A stretch of DNA of 12,936 bases from Flavobacterium psychrophilum (GCA_945866505.1 CAMBHH010000098.1:1-12936); one strand, 5' to 3'; positions 4,958 to 12,842 are shown, counted from the stretch's first letter. A program made the numbers and translations. Notes: generated by a model from the letters alone, not told the origin.

Positions 4958-7777
4958 CTATCTTTTCAAGGAAAAATGCCCTTTTACTTCGGGTATGGTG
5001 TTGTCCAATTTTAAAAGATACCAATAATCATCTGCCGGCAAAGGATTGGTATTGAACTTCCCGTCCCAACTATATTTTGAGGAGTTTAGATTTATTATTA
5101 ATTTTCCGTATCGGTCATAAATCGAAGCACTCCAATTAGGAAAATTTTTCATTCCATTTATTTCCCAAAGGTCATTAAATCCATCATTGTTGGGTGTAAA
5201 GAATTTTGGAAGGGGCAAATGAAAATAGGCCAACGATATTATGCTTGTGCAATTTTGCTGTTTTACAAATATATTGTAAAGGCCAGCATCAACATTTGAA
5301 AATATATTACTAGATTGATAAATGTTTTCATCTAAAGAATACATAAAATCTCCAGCATTTGAAGTGGTTATAATGATGTCATTACCATAAGAAATTACAT
5401 TTTCAATTATTGGTTTTTCTAAAAGGGTTACATTAAAGATTCTTGTTTCAAAAGAACAAACACCAGCGGTAATATCAACGGTAAAAGTTCCCGCACTTTC
5501 AATAGTTATATCCTTTGTAATTGCTCCAGTGCTCCAAGAATAACTTGGATTAGTTATATTTGTTTGCGCTTGTAACGTTAATGTTGAGCCTTCACATAAT
5601 TCTAGATTCTCCGAAGTTATATTCCCTGGTGGAATCCCTGTGTTATCCCATGCACAAGTGGTTGTATTAAAAACCCAGGTATCCCAACAGTTTACTATTG
5701 CTGGCGGCGTAGGTTTGCTTCCTGTAACATCCCAAGAACATGTCGCGTCATTAAAAGTGACTGTTTCCCAACAAAGTAAAGTGGGTTGTATTGGTTGGTT
5801 TCCTGAAACATCCCAAGAACATGTTGAATCATTAAAAGTAGCTGTTTCCCAACATTGCAAAGTAGGCTGTGTTGGTTTGGTTCCTGAAATATCCCAAGAA
5901 CAAGTTCCCGTGTTAAATATCGATGTTTCATAACATTTAGTTGTAGGTTGAGCGGGTTGTGTTCCGTTTTTATCCCAAACGCAAGTTGTCGTATTGAATA
6001 CATATTTATCCCAGCAGTTCACTGATGTTGGTTTGATTGGTTGGTTGCCTGTATTATCCCAAACGCAAGTTGTCGTATTGAATACATAATTATCCCAGCA
6101 GTTCGCTTTTGTTGGTTGGATAGGTTTATTTCCAGTGTTTTCCCAAAGGCAGCTTGTGGTGTTGAAAATATAATTATCCCAGCAGTTCACTTTTGTTGGT
6201 TGGGCAGGTTGCTTTCCAGTGTTTTCCCACAGGCAGGTTGTGGCGTTGAATACATATTTATCCCAGCAGTTCACTTTTGTTGGTTGGATAGGTTTATTTC
6301 CAGTGTTTTCCCAAAGACAGCTTGTGGTGTTGAACACATAATTATCCCAGCAGTTCACTTTTGTTGGTTGGGCGGGTTGGTTGCCTGTATTATCCCAAAC
6401 GCAGGTTGTCGTATTGAATATATAATTATCCCAGCAGTTCACTTTTGTTGGTTGGGCGGGTTGGTTGCCTGTATTATCCCAAACGCAGGTTGTCGTATTG
6501 AACACATAGTTATCCCAGCATTTCACTTTTGTTGGTTGGGTAGGTTGGCTTCCTGTATTATCCCAAAGGCAGGTTGTGGTGTTGAACACATAATTATCCC
6601 AGCAGTTCACTTTCGTTGGTTGGGTGGGTTGCTTTCCAGTGTTTTCCCATAGACAAGTTGTGGTGTTGAACACATAATTATCCCAGCAGTTCACTTTCGT
6701 TGGTTGGGTGGGTTGCTTTCCAGTGTTTTCCCACAGGCAGGTTGTGGTGTTGAACACATAATTATCCCAGCAGTTCACTTTTGTTGGTTGGGTAGGTTGC
6801 TTTCCAGTATTTTCCCAAACGCAGGTTGTCGTATTGAACACATAGTTCTCCCAGCAGTTCACTTTAGTTGGTTGGGCAGGTTGGCTTCCTGTATTATTCC
6901 AAAGGCAGCTTGTTGTGTTGAACACATATTTATCCCAGCAGTTCACTTTCGTTGGTTGGGTGGGTTGCTTTCCAGTGTTTTCCCAAAGACAGGTTGTCGT
7001 ATTGAACACATATTTATCCCAGCAGTTCACTTTTGTTGGTTGGGTAGGTTGCTTTCCAGTATTATCCCAAACGCAGGTTGTGGTGTTGAATACATAATTA
7101 TCCCAGCAGTTTACTTTTGTTGGTTTGACATGTTGGCTTCCTGTATTATTCCACATACAACTAGTAGGATTCAAAACATAGTTATCCCAACAATTTACTA
7201 TTGTTGGTTTAATAGGTGTTATGTCTGCAACCGTAACTGTGACTTTTATAGTATATTGATAACTTAAATAACCCTTAATCACAGGATTGCAACCTGGTGT
7301 ACCGACAGGTATTATATCTATACTAAAATTATCTCCAAAATCTGGAATAATAGTAGAATTGCGAGGGCTGTTTAATGGACTTCCGAAATTAAATGGCGGA
7401 GGGCTTATTTTGGGAGGGTAATTAGGTTCTGCAACCAAATTAGTCGCAGGCAAACACGTAGCTCCGCCAGCGTATGTAGTACAACCATAAAATAAATTGT
7501 AATAGGTTGTAAAATGGGGACAAACATTGTTATTTGAGTAACTTAGAAGACTGATCTCTACCTTTATACCTGTAATTTTTTGACAAGAAGTTGTCCTTGC
7601 TGGTAATGTGAAATCATGGGCATAACCATCGCTATTTGAAGAGGTATTACCTAAACCATTCCAAGCTTTTCTGTCAATGCCTATTTTAGCATCACTTTGG
7701 GTCTGAATCATAACTATCTGGCCAAAGGAGAAATCCGTTTCTAAGATTAAAAATAATACTAAAAGGTACTTAAACAT
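4958..7777 (-). CDS. T9SS-secreted surface protein B with 19 tandem Cys/Trp repeats
   Basis: A 939-residue secreted protein. Residues 1-20 (MFKYLLVLFLILETDFSFGQ) form a signal peptide. Residues 21-190 are a unique, Cys-containing N-terminal region that I do not recognise, including a Pro-rich stretch (NYPPKISPPPFNFGSP). Residues 191-714 are 19 tandem repeats with the core C-W-x(9)-C-x-W and a linker of the NTGxQPxQPTKVN type. An Ig-like PKD/SprB-style module follows (SYSWSTGAITKDITI), then SLDENIYQSSNIF. The C-terminus (about 857-939, FFTPNNDGFNDLW to GHFSLKR) is the type B sorting domain of the type IX secretion system. The protein is therefore expected to be exported through the outer membrane and kept on the surface or released. 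Similar CW..C repeats occur, as far as I recall, in other flavobacterial surface proteins, but I know of no assigned function. Protein A is its C-terminal paralogue. An extended stalk or adhesin is a reasonable inference, not shown. Confidence 0.9.
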   Translation of the reverse strand: MFKYLLVLFLILETDFSFGQIVMIQTQSDAKIGIDRKAWNGLGNTSSNSDGYAHDFTLPARTTSCQKITGIKVEISLLSYSNNNVCPHFTTYYNLFYGCTTYAGGATCLPATNLVAEPNYPPKISPPPFNFGSPLNSPRNSTIIPDFGDNFSIDIIPVGTPGCNPVIKGYLSYQYTIKVTVTVADITPIKPTIVNCWDNYVLNPTSCMWNNTGSQHVKPTKVNCWDNYVFNTTTCVWDNTGKQPTQPTKVNCWDKYVFNTTTCLWENTGKQPTQPTKVNCWDKYVFNTTSCLWNNTGSQPAQPTKVNCWENYVFNTTTCVWENTGKQPTQPTKVNCWDNYVFNTTTCLWENTGKQPTQPTKVNCWDNYVFNTTTCLWENTGKQPTQPTKVNCWDNYVFNTTTCLWDNTGSQPTQPTKVKCWDNYVFNTTTCVWDNTGNQPAQPTKVNCWDNYIFNTTTCVWDNTGNQPAQPTKVNCWDNYVFNTTSCLWENTGNKPIQPTKVNCWDKYVFNATTCLWENTGKQPAQPTKVNCWDNYIFNTTSCLWENTGNKPIQPTKANCWDNYVFNTTTCVWDNTGNQPIKPTSVNCWDKYVFNTTTCVWDKNGTQPAQPTTKCYETSIFNTGTCSWDISGTKPTQPTLQCWETATFNDSTCSWDVSGNQPIQPTLLCWETVTFNDATCSWDVTGSKPTPPAIVNCWDTWVFNTTTCAWDNTGIPPGNITSENLELCEGSTLTLQAQTNITNPSYSWSTGAITKDITIESAGTFTVDITAGVCSFETRIFNVTLLEKPIIENVISYGNDIIITTSNAGDFMYSLDENIYQSSNIFSNVDAGLYNIFVKQQNCTSIISLAYFHLPLPKFFTPNNDGFNDLWEINGMKNFPNWSASIYDRYGKLIINLNSSKYSWDGKFNTNPLPADDYWYLLKLDNTIPEVKGHFSLKR
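5636..7207 (-). repeat. Tandem 84/81-bp repeat array, 19 units, within surface protein B
   Basis: The array codes for 524 residues: 15 units of 28 residues, three of 27, and a last partial unit of 23. Units 2-15 are close variants with the core NCWDNYVFNTTTC followed by xWxNTG and QPTQPTKV. Units 16-18 (nearest the C-terminus) form a second subtype, C[YW]ET..FN...CSWD.[ST]G, and unit 19 returns to the first. Each unit has two Cys ten residues apart and two or more Trp. Neighbouring units can be almost identical in DNA: the two at about 6367-6417 and 6451-6501 match over about 50 bases at an offset of 84. The blocks at 6125-6165 and 6293-6333 match at an offset of 168, that is, two units. This points to recent unequal exchange or conversion. 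Confidence 0.93.
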
Positions 7778-8289
7778 TTGATTTATTTTTCAAAAGGAAG
7801 GTGATTTTTAAAACTAAGGTGATCCAATTTGAGTTTAGAAAACTAGAATTTATTGAACAAAAAACTTAATTGTGGCTTGCATCTTTAAAAACAAAAAAAA
7901 TGAATAGAAAATTATTTTCAGAATTATTTAAATTTTTATAACCCTTAGCTTATTTTTCAAAATAATTTAATACTATTTTTAAATTTTTCCAAATTAAGTC
8001 AATTAAGATTAGTCATTCTAAAAAATCACCTATATAAAAACTATACATAGTGAAAGACTGCCGTGCAAAAGACTTATTTAAATGCAAAGATGTAAAGTTA
8101 TGCTAATTGTTGCTACAATATTCGCATAAGTAATGGGGTAGTACGGATATGGATTTGAGGTAAATACAAAAGCGTCGAAGGCATAAGTGGTGTTAGAAAT
8201 AAAAAATAAAATAATCAACACTGTCTGGAAAAATCAGTGTATCACATTTGGTGAATGTATTATTTTTTTTTTTGAATTTTTAAAAAATA
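7778..8289. other. Gene-free AT-rich spacer between surface protein B and the RNA methyltransferase
   Basis: No open frame of useful length is found on either strand. The first ~250 bases are A/T-rich and hold the presumed, unidentified promoter of surface protein B. A less AT-rich island lies at about 8050-8200. Its plus strand can be read as MLIVATIFA, then YGYGFEVNTKASKA interrupted by stops, and its minus strand stays open for about 38 codons without a start. Neither is convincing as a gene. An imperfectly supported 6-bp inverted repeat (ACACTG at 8218-8223, CAGTGT at 8235-8240) and a run of T follow. The matching spacer next to the duplicated copy (4457-4507) is only about 50 bp, so most of this sequence was either inserted here or lost there. 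Confidence 0.6.
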
Positions 8290-8826
8290 TCATTTTTGCC
8301 ATTTCATTTTTTTGAATAGATCCCAAACGACTATTCCTGCACTAACCGAAATATTTAAAGAATGTTTGGTACCCAATTGCGGAATTTCGATACAGCCATC
8401 GCTCAATGCAACTGCTTCTTGAGAAACTCCAAATACTTCATTGCCAAAAACCAAAGCATATTTCGCGTCCTTTTCAATCTGGAAATCTTGAAGAAAAACA
8501 GCGCTCTCCACTTGTTCGATGGCCAATACGGTGACTTTTTTATCTTTTAAATTTTGTATCACTTCAAGAACGTCTTTACAATGTTCCCAAGTCACAGTTT
8601 CGGTTGCACCAAGAGCCGTTTTGTGAATCTCCTTGTTGGGTGGAGTGGCGGTTATGCCGCACAAATATATCTTTTCAATCAAGAAAGCATCGGCAGTTCT
8701 AAATACGGACCCAATATTATGCAAACTCCGAATGTCATCTAGAACAATGATGAGGGGCGTTTTTTCAGAATGTTTAAAATCTTCAATAGATTTTCGGTCG
8801 AGTTCACTGTTTTCAAGCTTTCGCAT
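8290..8826 (-). CDS. SpoU/TrmH-family RNA 2'-O-methyltransferase
   Basis: A 178-residue protein of the SPOUT fold that should transfer a methyl group from S-adenosylmethionine to a ribose 2'-OH in tRNA or rRNA. All three family motifs are visible: motif 1 around LDDIRSLHNIGSVFRTADA (residues 29-47, with the conserved Asn37 and Arg43); motif 2 ALVFGNEVFGVS (residues 124-135); and motif 3 IEIPQLGTKHSLNISVSAG (residues 146-164), which forms the knot and cofactor site. It lacks an extra N-terminal substrate-binding domain, so it is a minimal TrmH-like protein of ordinary length. The target (for example tRNA G18, or position 34 as in TrmL) cannot be settled from the sequence. It follows the DUF1573 gene on the same strand, separated by a terminator. 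A truncated copy of its 3' end lies at 4508-4670. Confidence 0.9.
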   Translation of the reverse strand: MRKLENSELDRKSIEDFKHSEKTPLIIVLDDIRSLHNIGSVFRTADAFLIEKIYLCGITATPPNKEIHKTALGATETVTWEHCKDVLEVIQNLKDKKVTVLAIEQVESAVFLQDFQIEKDAKYALVFGNEVFGVSQEAVALSDGCIEIPQLGTKHSLNISVSAGIVVWDLFKKMKWQK

Positions 8827-8843
8827 AGCATCAATTATAAATT

Positions 8844-8876
8844 ATAAAAAAGGCTTCCTAAAATTAGGAAGCCTTT
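8844..8876 (-). terminator. Rho-independent terminator after the DUF1573 gene
   Basis: The arms AAAGGCTTCCTA (8849-8860) and TAGGAAGCCTTT (8865-8876) pair perfectly over 12 bp around a four-base loop. On the minus strand the hairpin is followed by a run of T (8844-8851 region, TTTTTTATAATTT). It lies 20 bp beyond the DUF1573 stop and just before the methyltransferase start, so that gene must rely on read-through or on a promoter hidden in the short remaining gap. Confidence 0.9.
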
Positions 8877-8896
8877 CAGTTATTTCTAAAAAAAAA

Positions 8897-9361
8897 TTAG
8901 CTTTTCGTGTCTGGAGTTGGATCTGGTAAAACAGTTCCTTTAATGGTAAGTGTTTTTGTTGGCATTCCTTCTGCATTTGAAGTTACTGTCACTGTTTTTG
9001 TGAAAGGGCCAACTCTGTCTGTAGCATATTTTACACCAATAACACCTTTTGCTCCAGGAGCGATTGGTTCTTTCGGTGTAGTAGGAACAGTACATCCGCA
9101 AGATCCTGCGGTGTTTGTAATAATTAACGGTTTGTTCCCGTTGTTTGTGAATTCAAATTTACGATTACCATCAGAATTGTGAGCAATGGTTCCATAGTCG
9201 ATAGTCTCTGAATTGAAAACCATTCCAGCTCCATCTACTTTAGGTAAAGCTGTTGTTTTGGCGTTTATTTTTTTTGACGTTTTTGAAACTTTTGACGTTT
9301 CTTGCGCATTTGAAAAAGTAAATGCTAAAAGAGCTATTGAAAGTGCAATAATTTTTTTCAT
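8897..9361 (-). CDS. Secreted DUF1573 domain protein
   Basis: A 154-residue exported protein. Residues 1-20 (MKKIIALSIALLAFTFSNAQ) are a signal peptide; a Lys/Ser/Thr-rich linker follows (about 21-42). The rest is a DUF1573 domain, a small Ig-like beta sandwich common in Bacteroidota. Marks are FNSETIDYGTIAHNSDGNRKFEFTNNGNKPLIITNTAGSCGC in outline (about 48-90), with the typical SCGCTVP motif and the later PGAKGVIGVKY and KTVTVTSNA strands. The function of this family is not known to me; a periplasmic or surface location is expected. The protein ends in DPTPDTKS without a T9SS sorting signal. The gene is divergent from mutS, with 153 bp between starts, and ends in a strong terminator. Confidence 0.9.
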   Translation of the reverse strand: MKKIIALSIALLAFTFSNAQETSKVSKTSKKINAKTTALPKVDGAGMVFNSETIDYGTIAHNSDGNRKFEFTNNGNKPLIITNTAGSCGCTVPTTPKEPIAPGAKGVIGVKYATDRVGPFTKTVTVTSNAEGMPTKTLTIKGTVLPDPTPDTKS

Positions 9362-9386
9362 TGTTAGTAATTTTAAAATTGAACTA

Positions 9387-9394
9387 CAAATTTA
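9387..9394 (-). promoter_or_regulatory. Likely -7 promoter element for the DUF1573 gene
   Basis: The minus strand reads TAAATTTG, a full match to the Bacteroidota TAnnTTTG element, about 26-33 bp upstream of the DUF1573 ATG at 9361. The -33 TTG is not evident. For the divergent mutS gene only the near matches TAAATTTT are seen in the same intergenic region, so no promoter is called for it. Confidence 0.45.
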
Positions 9395-9514
9395 TAGAAA
9401 ATATCGAAACTCCATACTAAATTTTTCTTAAAAATATTTTAAAGTTCCCGAGCGTTCATTTTTCGCCATAAAATTTATTAAATTCGCTTTCTATTAAATT
9501 TTAAAGAATACATT

Positions 9515-12121
9515 TTGTCATCAAAAGAGAAATTGGTCAAGGAAACACCTTTAATGAAGCAATACAACGAAATTAAAAGGAAGTATCCTGATGCCTGTTT
9601 GTTGTTTAGAGTGGGAGATTTTTATGAAACTTTCGGAGAAGATGCAGTTCGTGCTTCCAAAATTCTTGGTATCACATTGACCAAACGTGGCGCAGGATCT
9701 GAGACCGAAACGGCTCTCGCTGGATTTCCACATCATTCTATAAATACCTATTTACCGAAATTGGTCAAAGCGGGGCTTCGGGTGGCGATTTGCGACCAAC
9801 TTGAAGATCCAAAAATGACCAAAACCATCGTGAAACGCGGCGTTACAGAACTAGTAACTCCAGGTGTTTCTATGAATGATGAGGTGTTACAATCGAAGAC
9901 AAATAATTTTTTGGCAGCTATTTATTTTGCCAATAAATCCATTGGTATTTCATTTTTGGACGTTTCTACAGGCGAATTTCTTACTGCGCAAGGTAATGCA
10001 GAATATATTGATAAACTATTGCAGAACTTCAATCCAAGCGAAGTTTTAATTCCAAAAAATAAAAAAACCGATTTCCGAGAAACTTTCGGCGAGGATTATC
10101 ATAGCTTTTATTTGGAAGACTGGATTTACAAAGAAGATTATGCTTTTGAAATCTTGACCAAGCATTTTCAAACGATATCACTCAAAGGTTTTGGAATCGA
10201 AGAATTGCCAGAAGGAATTATTGCTTCTGGAGCGATTTTGTATTATTTATCAGAAACGCAACACAATAAAGTACAACATATCACGGCTATTCAACGCATT
10301 GCAGAAGACGCTTATGTTTGGATGGACAGATTTACGATTCGAAACCTTGAATTGTATCACAGTTATAATCCCAATGCGGTAACGCTTTTAGATGTTATTG
10401 ACAAAACGCTTTCGCCTATGGGTGGTCGTTTATTAAAACGTTGGTTGGCATTGCCATTGAAAGATGCGAATAAGATAAGAAACCGCCATCAAGTAGTTTC
10501 TTATTTGAAAGAAAATCAGGAAGTTTTACAACACATTCAAAAGCAAATAAAACAAATATCTGATTTAGAACGCCTGATTTCAAAAATTGCAGCGGGAAAA
10601 GTTTCGCCGCGGGAAATTGTTTATCTAAAAGAATCCTTGGATGCTATTATTCCAATAAAAACCTTGTCGTTGGCAAGCCCGCAAGAAGCTGTAAAAATCA
10701 TCGGCGACAGCCTGCACAGTTGTGATTTACTGCGCGAAAAAATTAAAACGGTTTTAAACCAAGATGCTCCGGTGGCTATTGCCAAAGGGAATGCCATTGC
10801 CAAAGGAATTAACGAAGAATTAGACGATTTACGGGCAATTTCAACATCTGGAAAAGAATTTCTCGAAGGAATTGAAAAACGGGAATCCGATAGAACAGGT
10901 ATTTCATCCCTGAAAATTTCTTTCAACAATGTTTTTGGATATTATATTGAAGTTCGAAACACGCATAAAGATAAAGTTCCAACGGAATGGATTCGAAAAC
11001 AAACCTTGGTCAATGCTGAACGTTATATCACCGAAGAATTAAAAGAATACGAAACCAAAATCCTTGGTGCCGAAGAAAAAATTCATAAAATAGAAGTTGA
11101 GTTATTCGAGCAATTGGTTAGTTGGATTGCCACTTATATCAAGCCAGTTCAAATGAATGCCAACTTGGTGGCGCAGTTGGATTGTTTATGCTCGTTTACA
11201 CAATTGGCTATAGAAAATAAATACGTTTGTCCAGAACTAGATGATACTTTCGATTTAGATATAAAGAACGGAAGACATCCCGTTATCGAAAAACAATTGC
11301 CTGTTGGAATCCCTTACATTGCTAATGATGTTTTTTTAGACAGAGAAACACAACAGCTGATTATGATTACCGGACCCAATATGTCTGGAAAGTCAGCGAT
11401 TTTGCGTCAAACGGCCTTAATAGTGCTCTTGGCTCAAATGGGAAGTTTTGTTCCGGCTGAGAGCGTGAGAATGGGAATTATTGATAAAATATTCACGAGG
11501 GTAGGTGCGAGCGATAATATTTCGATGGGAGAATCCACTTTTATGGTCGAAATGAATGAAACGGCTTCTATTTTGAATAATATTTCAGATAGAAGTTTGG
11601 TGCTATTAGACGAAATCGGAAGAGGAACGAGCACGTACGACGGTATTTCTATTGCTTGGGCGATTGCCGAGTTTTTACACGAACATCCATCGAAACCTAA
11701 AACGCTTTTCGCGACGCATTATCACGAGTTGAATGAAATGAGTGAATCCTTGCCGAGAATCCAGAATTACAATGTTTCAGTAAAAGAATTGAAAGACACG
11801 GTGCTTTTTATTCGAAAATTGGTAAAAGGAGGAAGCGCCCACAGTTTTGGAATTCACGTGGCGAAAATGGCCGGAATGCCACAAATCGTAATCTTGAAAG
11901 CACAAAAATTGTTGAAGAAATTGGAGAAAGATCATTCTAGTGAAGCCTTGAGCGGTATTAAATCATCTAAAGACGATATGCAAATGAGTTTCTTCAATTT
12001 AGACGATCCTTTGTTAGAAGAAATCAAAGATGAGATTCTTAGTCTCGATATCAACACGATTACACCCATTGAAGCTCTAATGAAACTCAATGAAATAAAG
12101 AGAATGTTAGTTAAAAAATAG
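9515..12121 (+). CDS. mutS: DNA mismatch repair protein MutS
   Basis: An 868-residue MutS, normal length for the family, which binds mismatches as a dimer and uses ATP to signal repair with MutL. The N-terminal mismatch-binding domain carries the Phe-x-Glu wedge in [10 protein letters not shown] (Phe36, Glu38), followed by the conserved [19 protein letters not shown] stretch. The connector, lever and clamp regions run through the middle. The ATPase domain has Walker [10 protein letters not shown] (620-628), the [11 protein letters not shown] block, Walker B and D-loop [11 protein letters not shown] (697-707) and the FATHYHEL switch. The C-terminus has the usual helix-turn-helix interface ([16 protein letters not shown]). 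Walker A ends in GKSA instead of the common GKST. The start chosen is TTG at 9515, because [21 protein letters not shown] resembles other flavobacterial MutS N-termini; the first ATG, at 9554, would remove 13 residues but leave the wedge. Confidence 0.97.
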   Translation: MSSKEKLVKETPLMKQYNEIKRKYPDACLLFRVGDFYETFGEDAVRASKILGITLTKRGAGSETETALAGFPHHSINTYLPKLVKAGLRVAICDQLEDPKMTKTIVKRGVTELVTPGVSMNDEVLQSKTNNFLAAIYFANKSIGISFLDVSTGEFLTAQGNAEYIDKLLQNFNPSEVLIPKNKKTDFRETFGEDYHSFYLEDWIYKEDYAFEILTKHFQTISLKGFGIEELPEGIIASGAILYYLSETQHNKVQHITAIQRIAEDAYVWMDRFTIRNLELYHSYNPNAVTLLDVIDKTLSPMGGRLLKRWLALPLKDANKIRNRHQVVSYLKENQEVLQHIQKQIKQISDLERLISKIAAGKVSPREIVYLKESLDAIIPIKTLSLASPQEAVKIIGDSLHSCDLLREKIKTVLNQDAPVAIAKGNAIAKGINEELDDLRAISTSGKEFLEGIEKRESDRTGISSLKISFNNVFGYYIEVRNTHKDKVPTEWIRKQTLVNAERYITEELKEYETKILGAEEKIHKIEVELFEQLVSWIATYIKPVQMNANLVAQLDCLCSFTQLAIENKYVCPELDDTFDLDIKNGRHPVIEKQLPVGIPYIANDVFLDRETQQLIMITGPNMSGKSAILRQTALIVLLAQMGSFVPAESVRMGIIDKIFTRVGASDNISMGESTFMVEMNETASILNNISDRSLVLLDEIGRGTSTYDGISIAWAIAEFLHEHPSKPKTLFATHYHELNEMSESLPRIQNYNVSVKELKDTVLFIRKLVKGGSAHSFGIHVAKMAGMPQIVILKAQKLLKKLEKDHSSEALSGIKSSKDDMQMSFFNLDDPLLEEIKDEILSLDINTITPIEALMKLNEIKRMLVKK

Positions 12122-12190
12122 TTCTATTGCCTTTAAAGTTGCAGTTATCAGAAGCTTAGCTTTTGACTATATTTTTTTTACAAAAAACGC

Positions 12191-12220
12191 TTGCGTAATT
12201 GAATTAATGTATTAAATTTG
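12191..12220 (+). promoter_or_regulatory. Promoter of the tRNA-Gly/tRNA-Leu unit
   Basis: A TTG at 12191-12193 and TAAATTTG at 12213-12220 are separated by 19 bases, the arrangement of the Bacteroidota housekeeping promoter (TTG, about 19 bp, TAnnTTTG). The elements sit about 40 bp before tRNA-Gly. No TTTG occurs between the two tRNAs, so this is the only good promoter candidate for both. Confidence 0.7.
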
Positions 12221-12260
12221 CATCCGCAATACGATTAAGTATTACGTTCTTTTTATGAAT

Positions 12261-12333
12261 GCGAAAATAGCTCAGTTGGTAGAGCGCGACCTTGCCAAGG
12301 TCGAGGTCGCGGGTTCGAGCCCCGTTTTTCGCT
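12261..12333 (+). tRNA. tRNA-Gly (anticodon GCC)
   Basis: A complete 73-base cloverleaf without encoded CCA. Acceptor arms GCGAAAA and TTTTCGC pair fully; the D-stem is GCTC/GAGC, the anticodon stem CGACC/GGTCG holds the loop TTGCCAA (anticodon GCC), and the T-arm GCGGG-TTCGAGC-CCCGT closes with one G-T pair. The discriminator base is T. It is followed after 423 bp by tRNA-Leu with no hairpin-plus-T-run terminator between them. Confidence 0.97.
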
Positions 12334-12360
12334 CAAAAGCATACGCTTAGGAGTTGTGAG

Positions 12361-12756
12361 ATCTAATTGATTTTTCAATTGGATTTAATATCAATAAGTA
12401 AAATGCTCGGATGATGTTGTATTTAATTATTTTTTTTCAAAAAATTAGATATAACATAAAAATAGCAAATTAAAAATGCTCGGATGGTGCTTTATTTAAT
12501 TAATTTTTTCAAAAAATAAGATATAACATCAAAATAGCAAATTGAAAATGCGCGGATGGTGCTTTATTTAATTAATTTTTTCAAAAAATTAGATATAATA
12601 TCAAAATAGCATATTAAAAATGCTTGTGTGGTGGGTATTTAATTTATTTTTCTAAGAATTAGATATAACATCAAAATAGCAAACTGAAAATGCTCGGATG
12701 GTGCTTTATTTAATTAATTTTTTCAAAAAATTAGATAAAACATTTAAAAGCAAAAT
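12361..12756 (+). repeat. Tandem ~72-bp repeats, each a tRNA-Leu leader plus the first 12 bases of tRNA-Leu
   Basis: Copies of GCTCGGATGGTG, the exact first 12 bases of the downstream tRNA-Leu, start at 12405 (one mismatch), 12478 (exact), 12550 (one mismatch), 12622 (three mismatches) and 12692 (exact). The real tRNA starts at 12757. The steps are 73, 72, 72, 70 and 65 bp. After those 12 bases each copy continues with CTTTATTTAATTAA-like sequence instead of the tRNA body. It then has an A/T-rich inverted repeat, best as AATTTTTT-C-AAAAAATT, then AGATATAACATCAAAATAGC and AAAAT before the next copy. A sixth, more diverged leader (12361-12404) begins the array and has its own inverted repeat, AATTGA-TTTT-TCAATT at 12365-12380. 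The unit is not a multiple of three, and no frame suggests a protein. Confidence 0.9.
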
Positions 12757-12842
12757 GCTCGGATGGTGAAATTGGTAGACACGCTGGACTTAAAATCCAG
12801 TGAACAGCAATGTTCGTGCGGGTTCAAGTCCCGCTCTGAGTA
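12757..12842 (+). tRNA. tRNA-Leu (anticodon TAA)
   Basis: An 86-base class II tRNA without encoded CCA. Acceptor arms GCTCGGA and TCTGAGT pair with two G-T pairs, one of them the terminal G1-T72. The anticodon arm CTGGA-CTTAAAA-TCCAG gives anticodon TAA (reads UUA/UUG). The long variable arm is TGAACAGCAATGTTCG, with stem GAACA/TGTTC. The T-arm is GCGGG-TTCAAGT-CCCGC, and the discriminator is A as expected for Leu. Its first 12 bases are repeated five times upstream. Confidence 0.97.

Noticed and set aside
6041..7267. Long open frames on the plus strand (about 200 and 190 codons) with a repeated IIPAVHFCWLG pattern
   Set aside because: They are antisense to the repeat array of protein B. The repeat is 84 bp, a multiple of three, so any frame without a stop in one unit stays open across the array.
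12154..12180. Terminator after mutS (AAGCTTAGCTTTT with a later T run)
   Set aside because: The possible stem is about 5 bp with almost no loop and the T run is too far from it.
12361..12756. CRISPR-like array from the regular ~72-bp spacing
   Set aside because: There are no constant repeats separated by unique spacers; the whole unit is repeated and includes a tRNA 5' end, and no cas gene is present.
12757..12842. tRNA-Leu as an integration site of a mobile element
   Set aside because: Elements usually duplicate the tRNA 3' end; here the 5' end is repeated, and no integrase or element cargo lies in the window.
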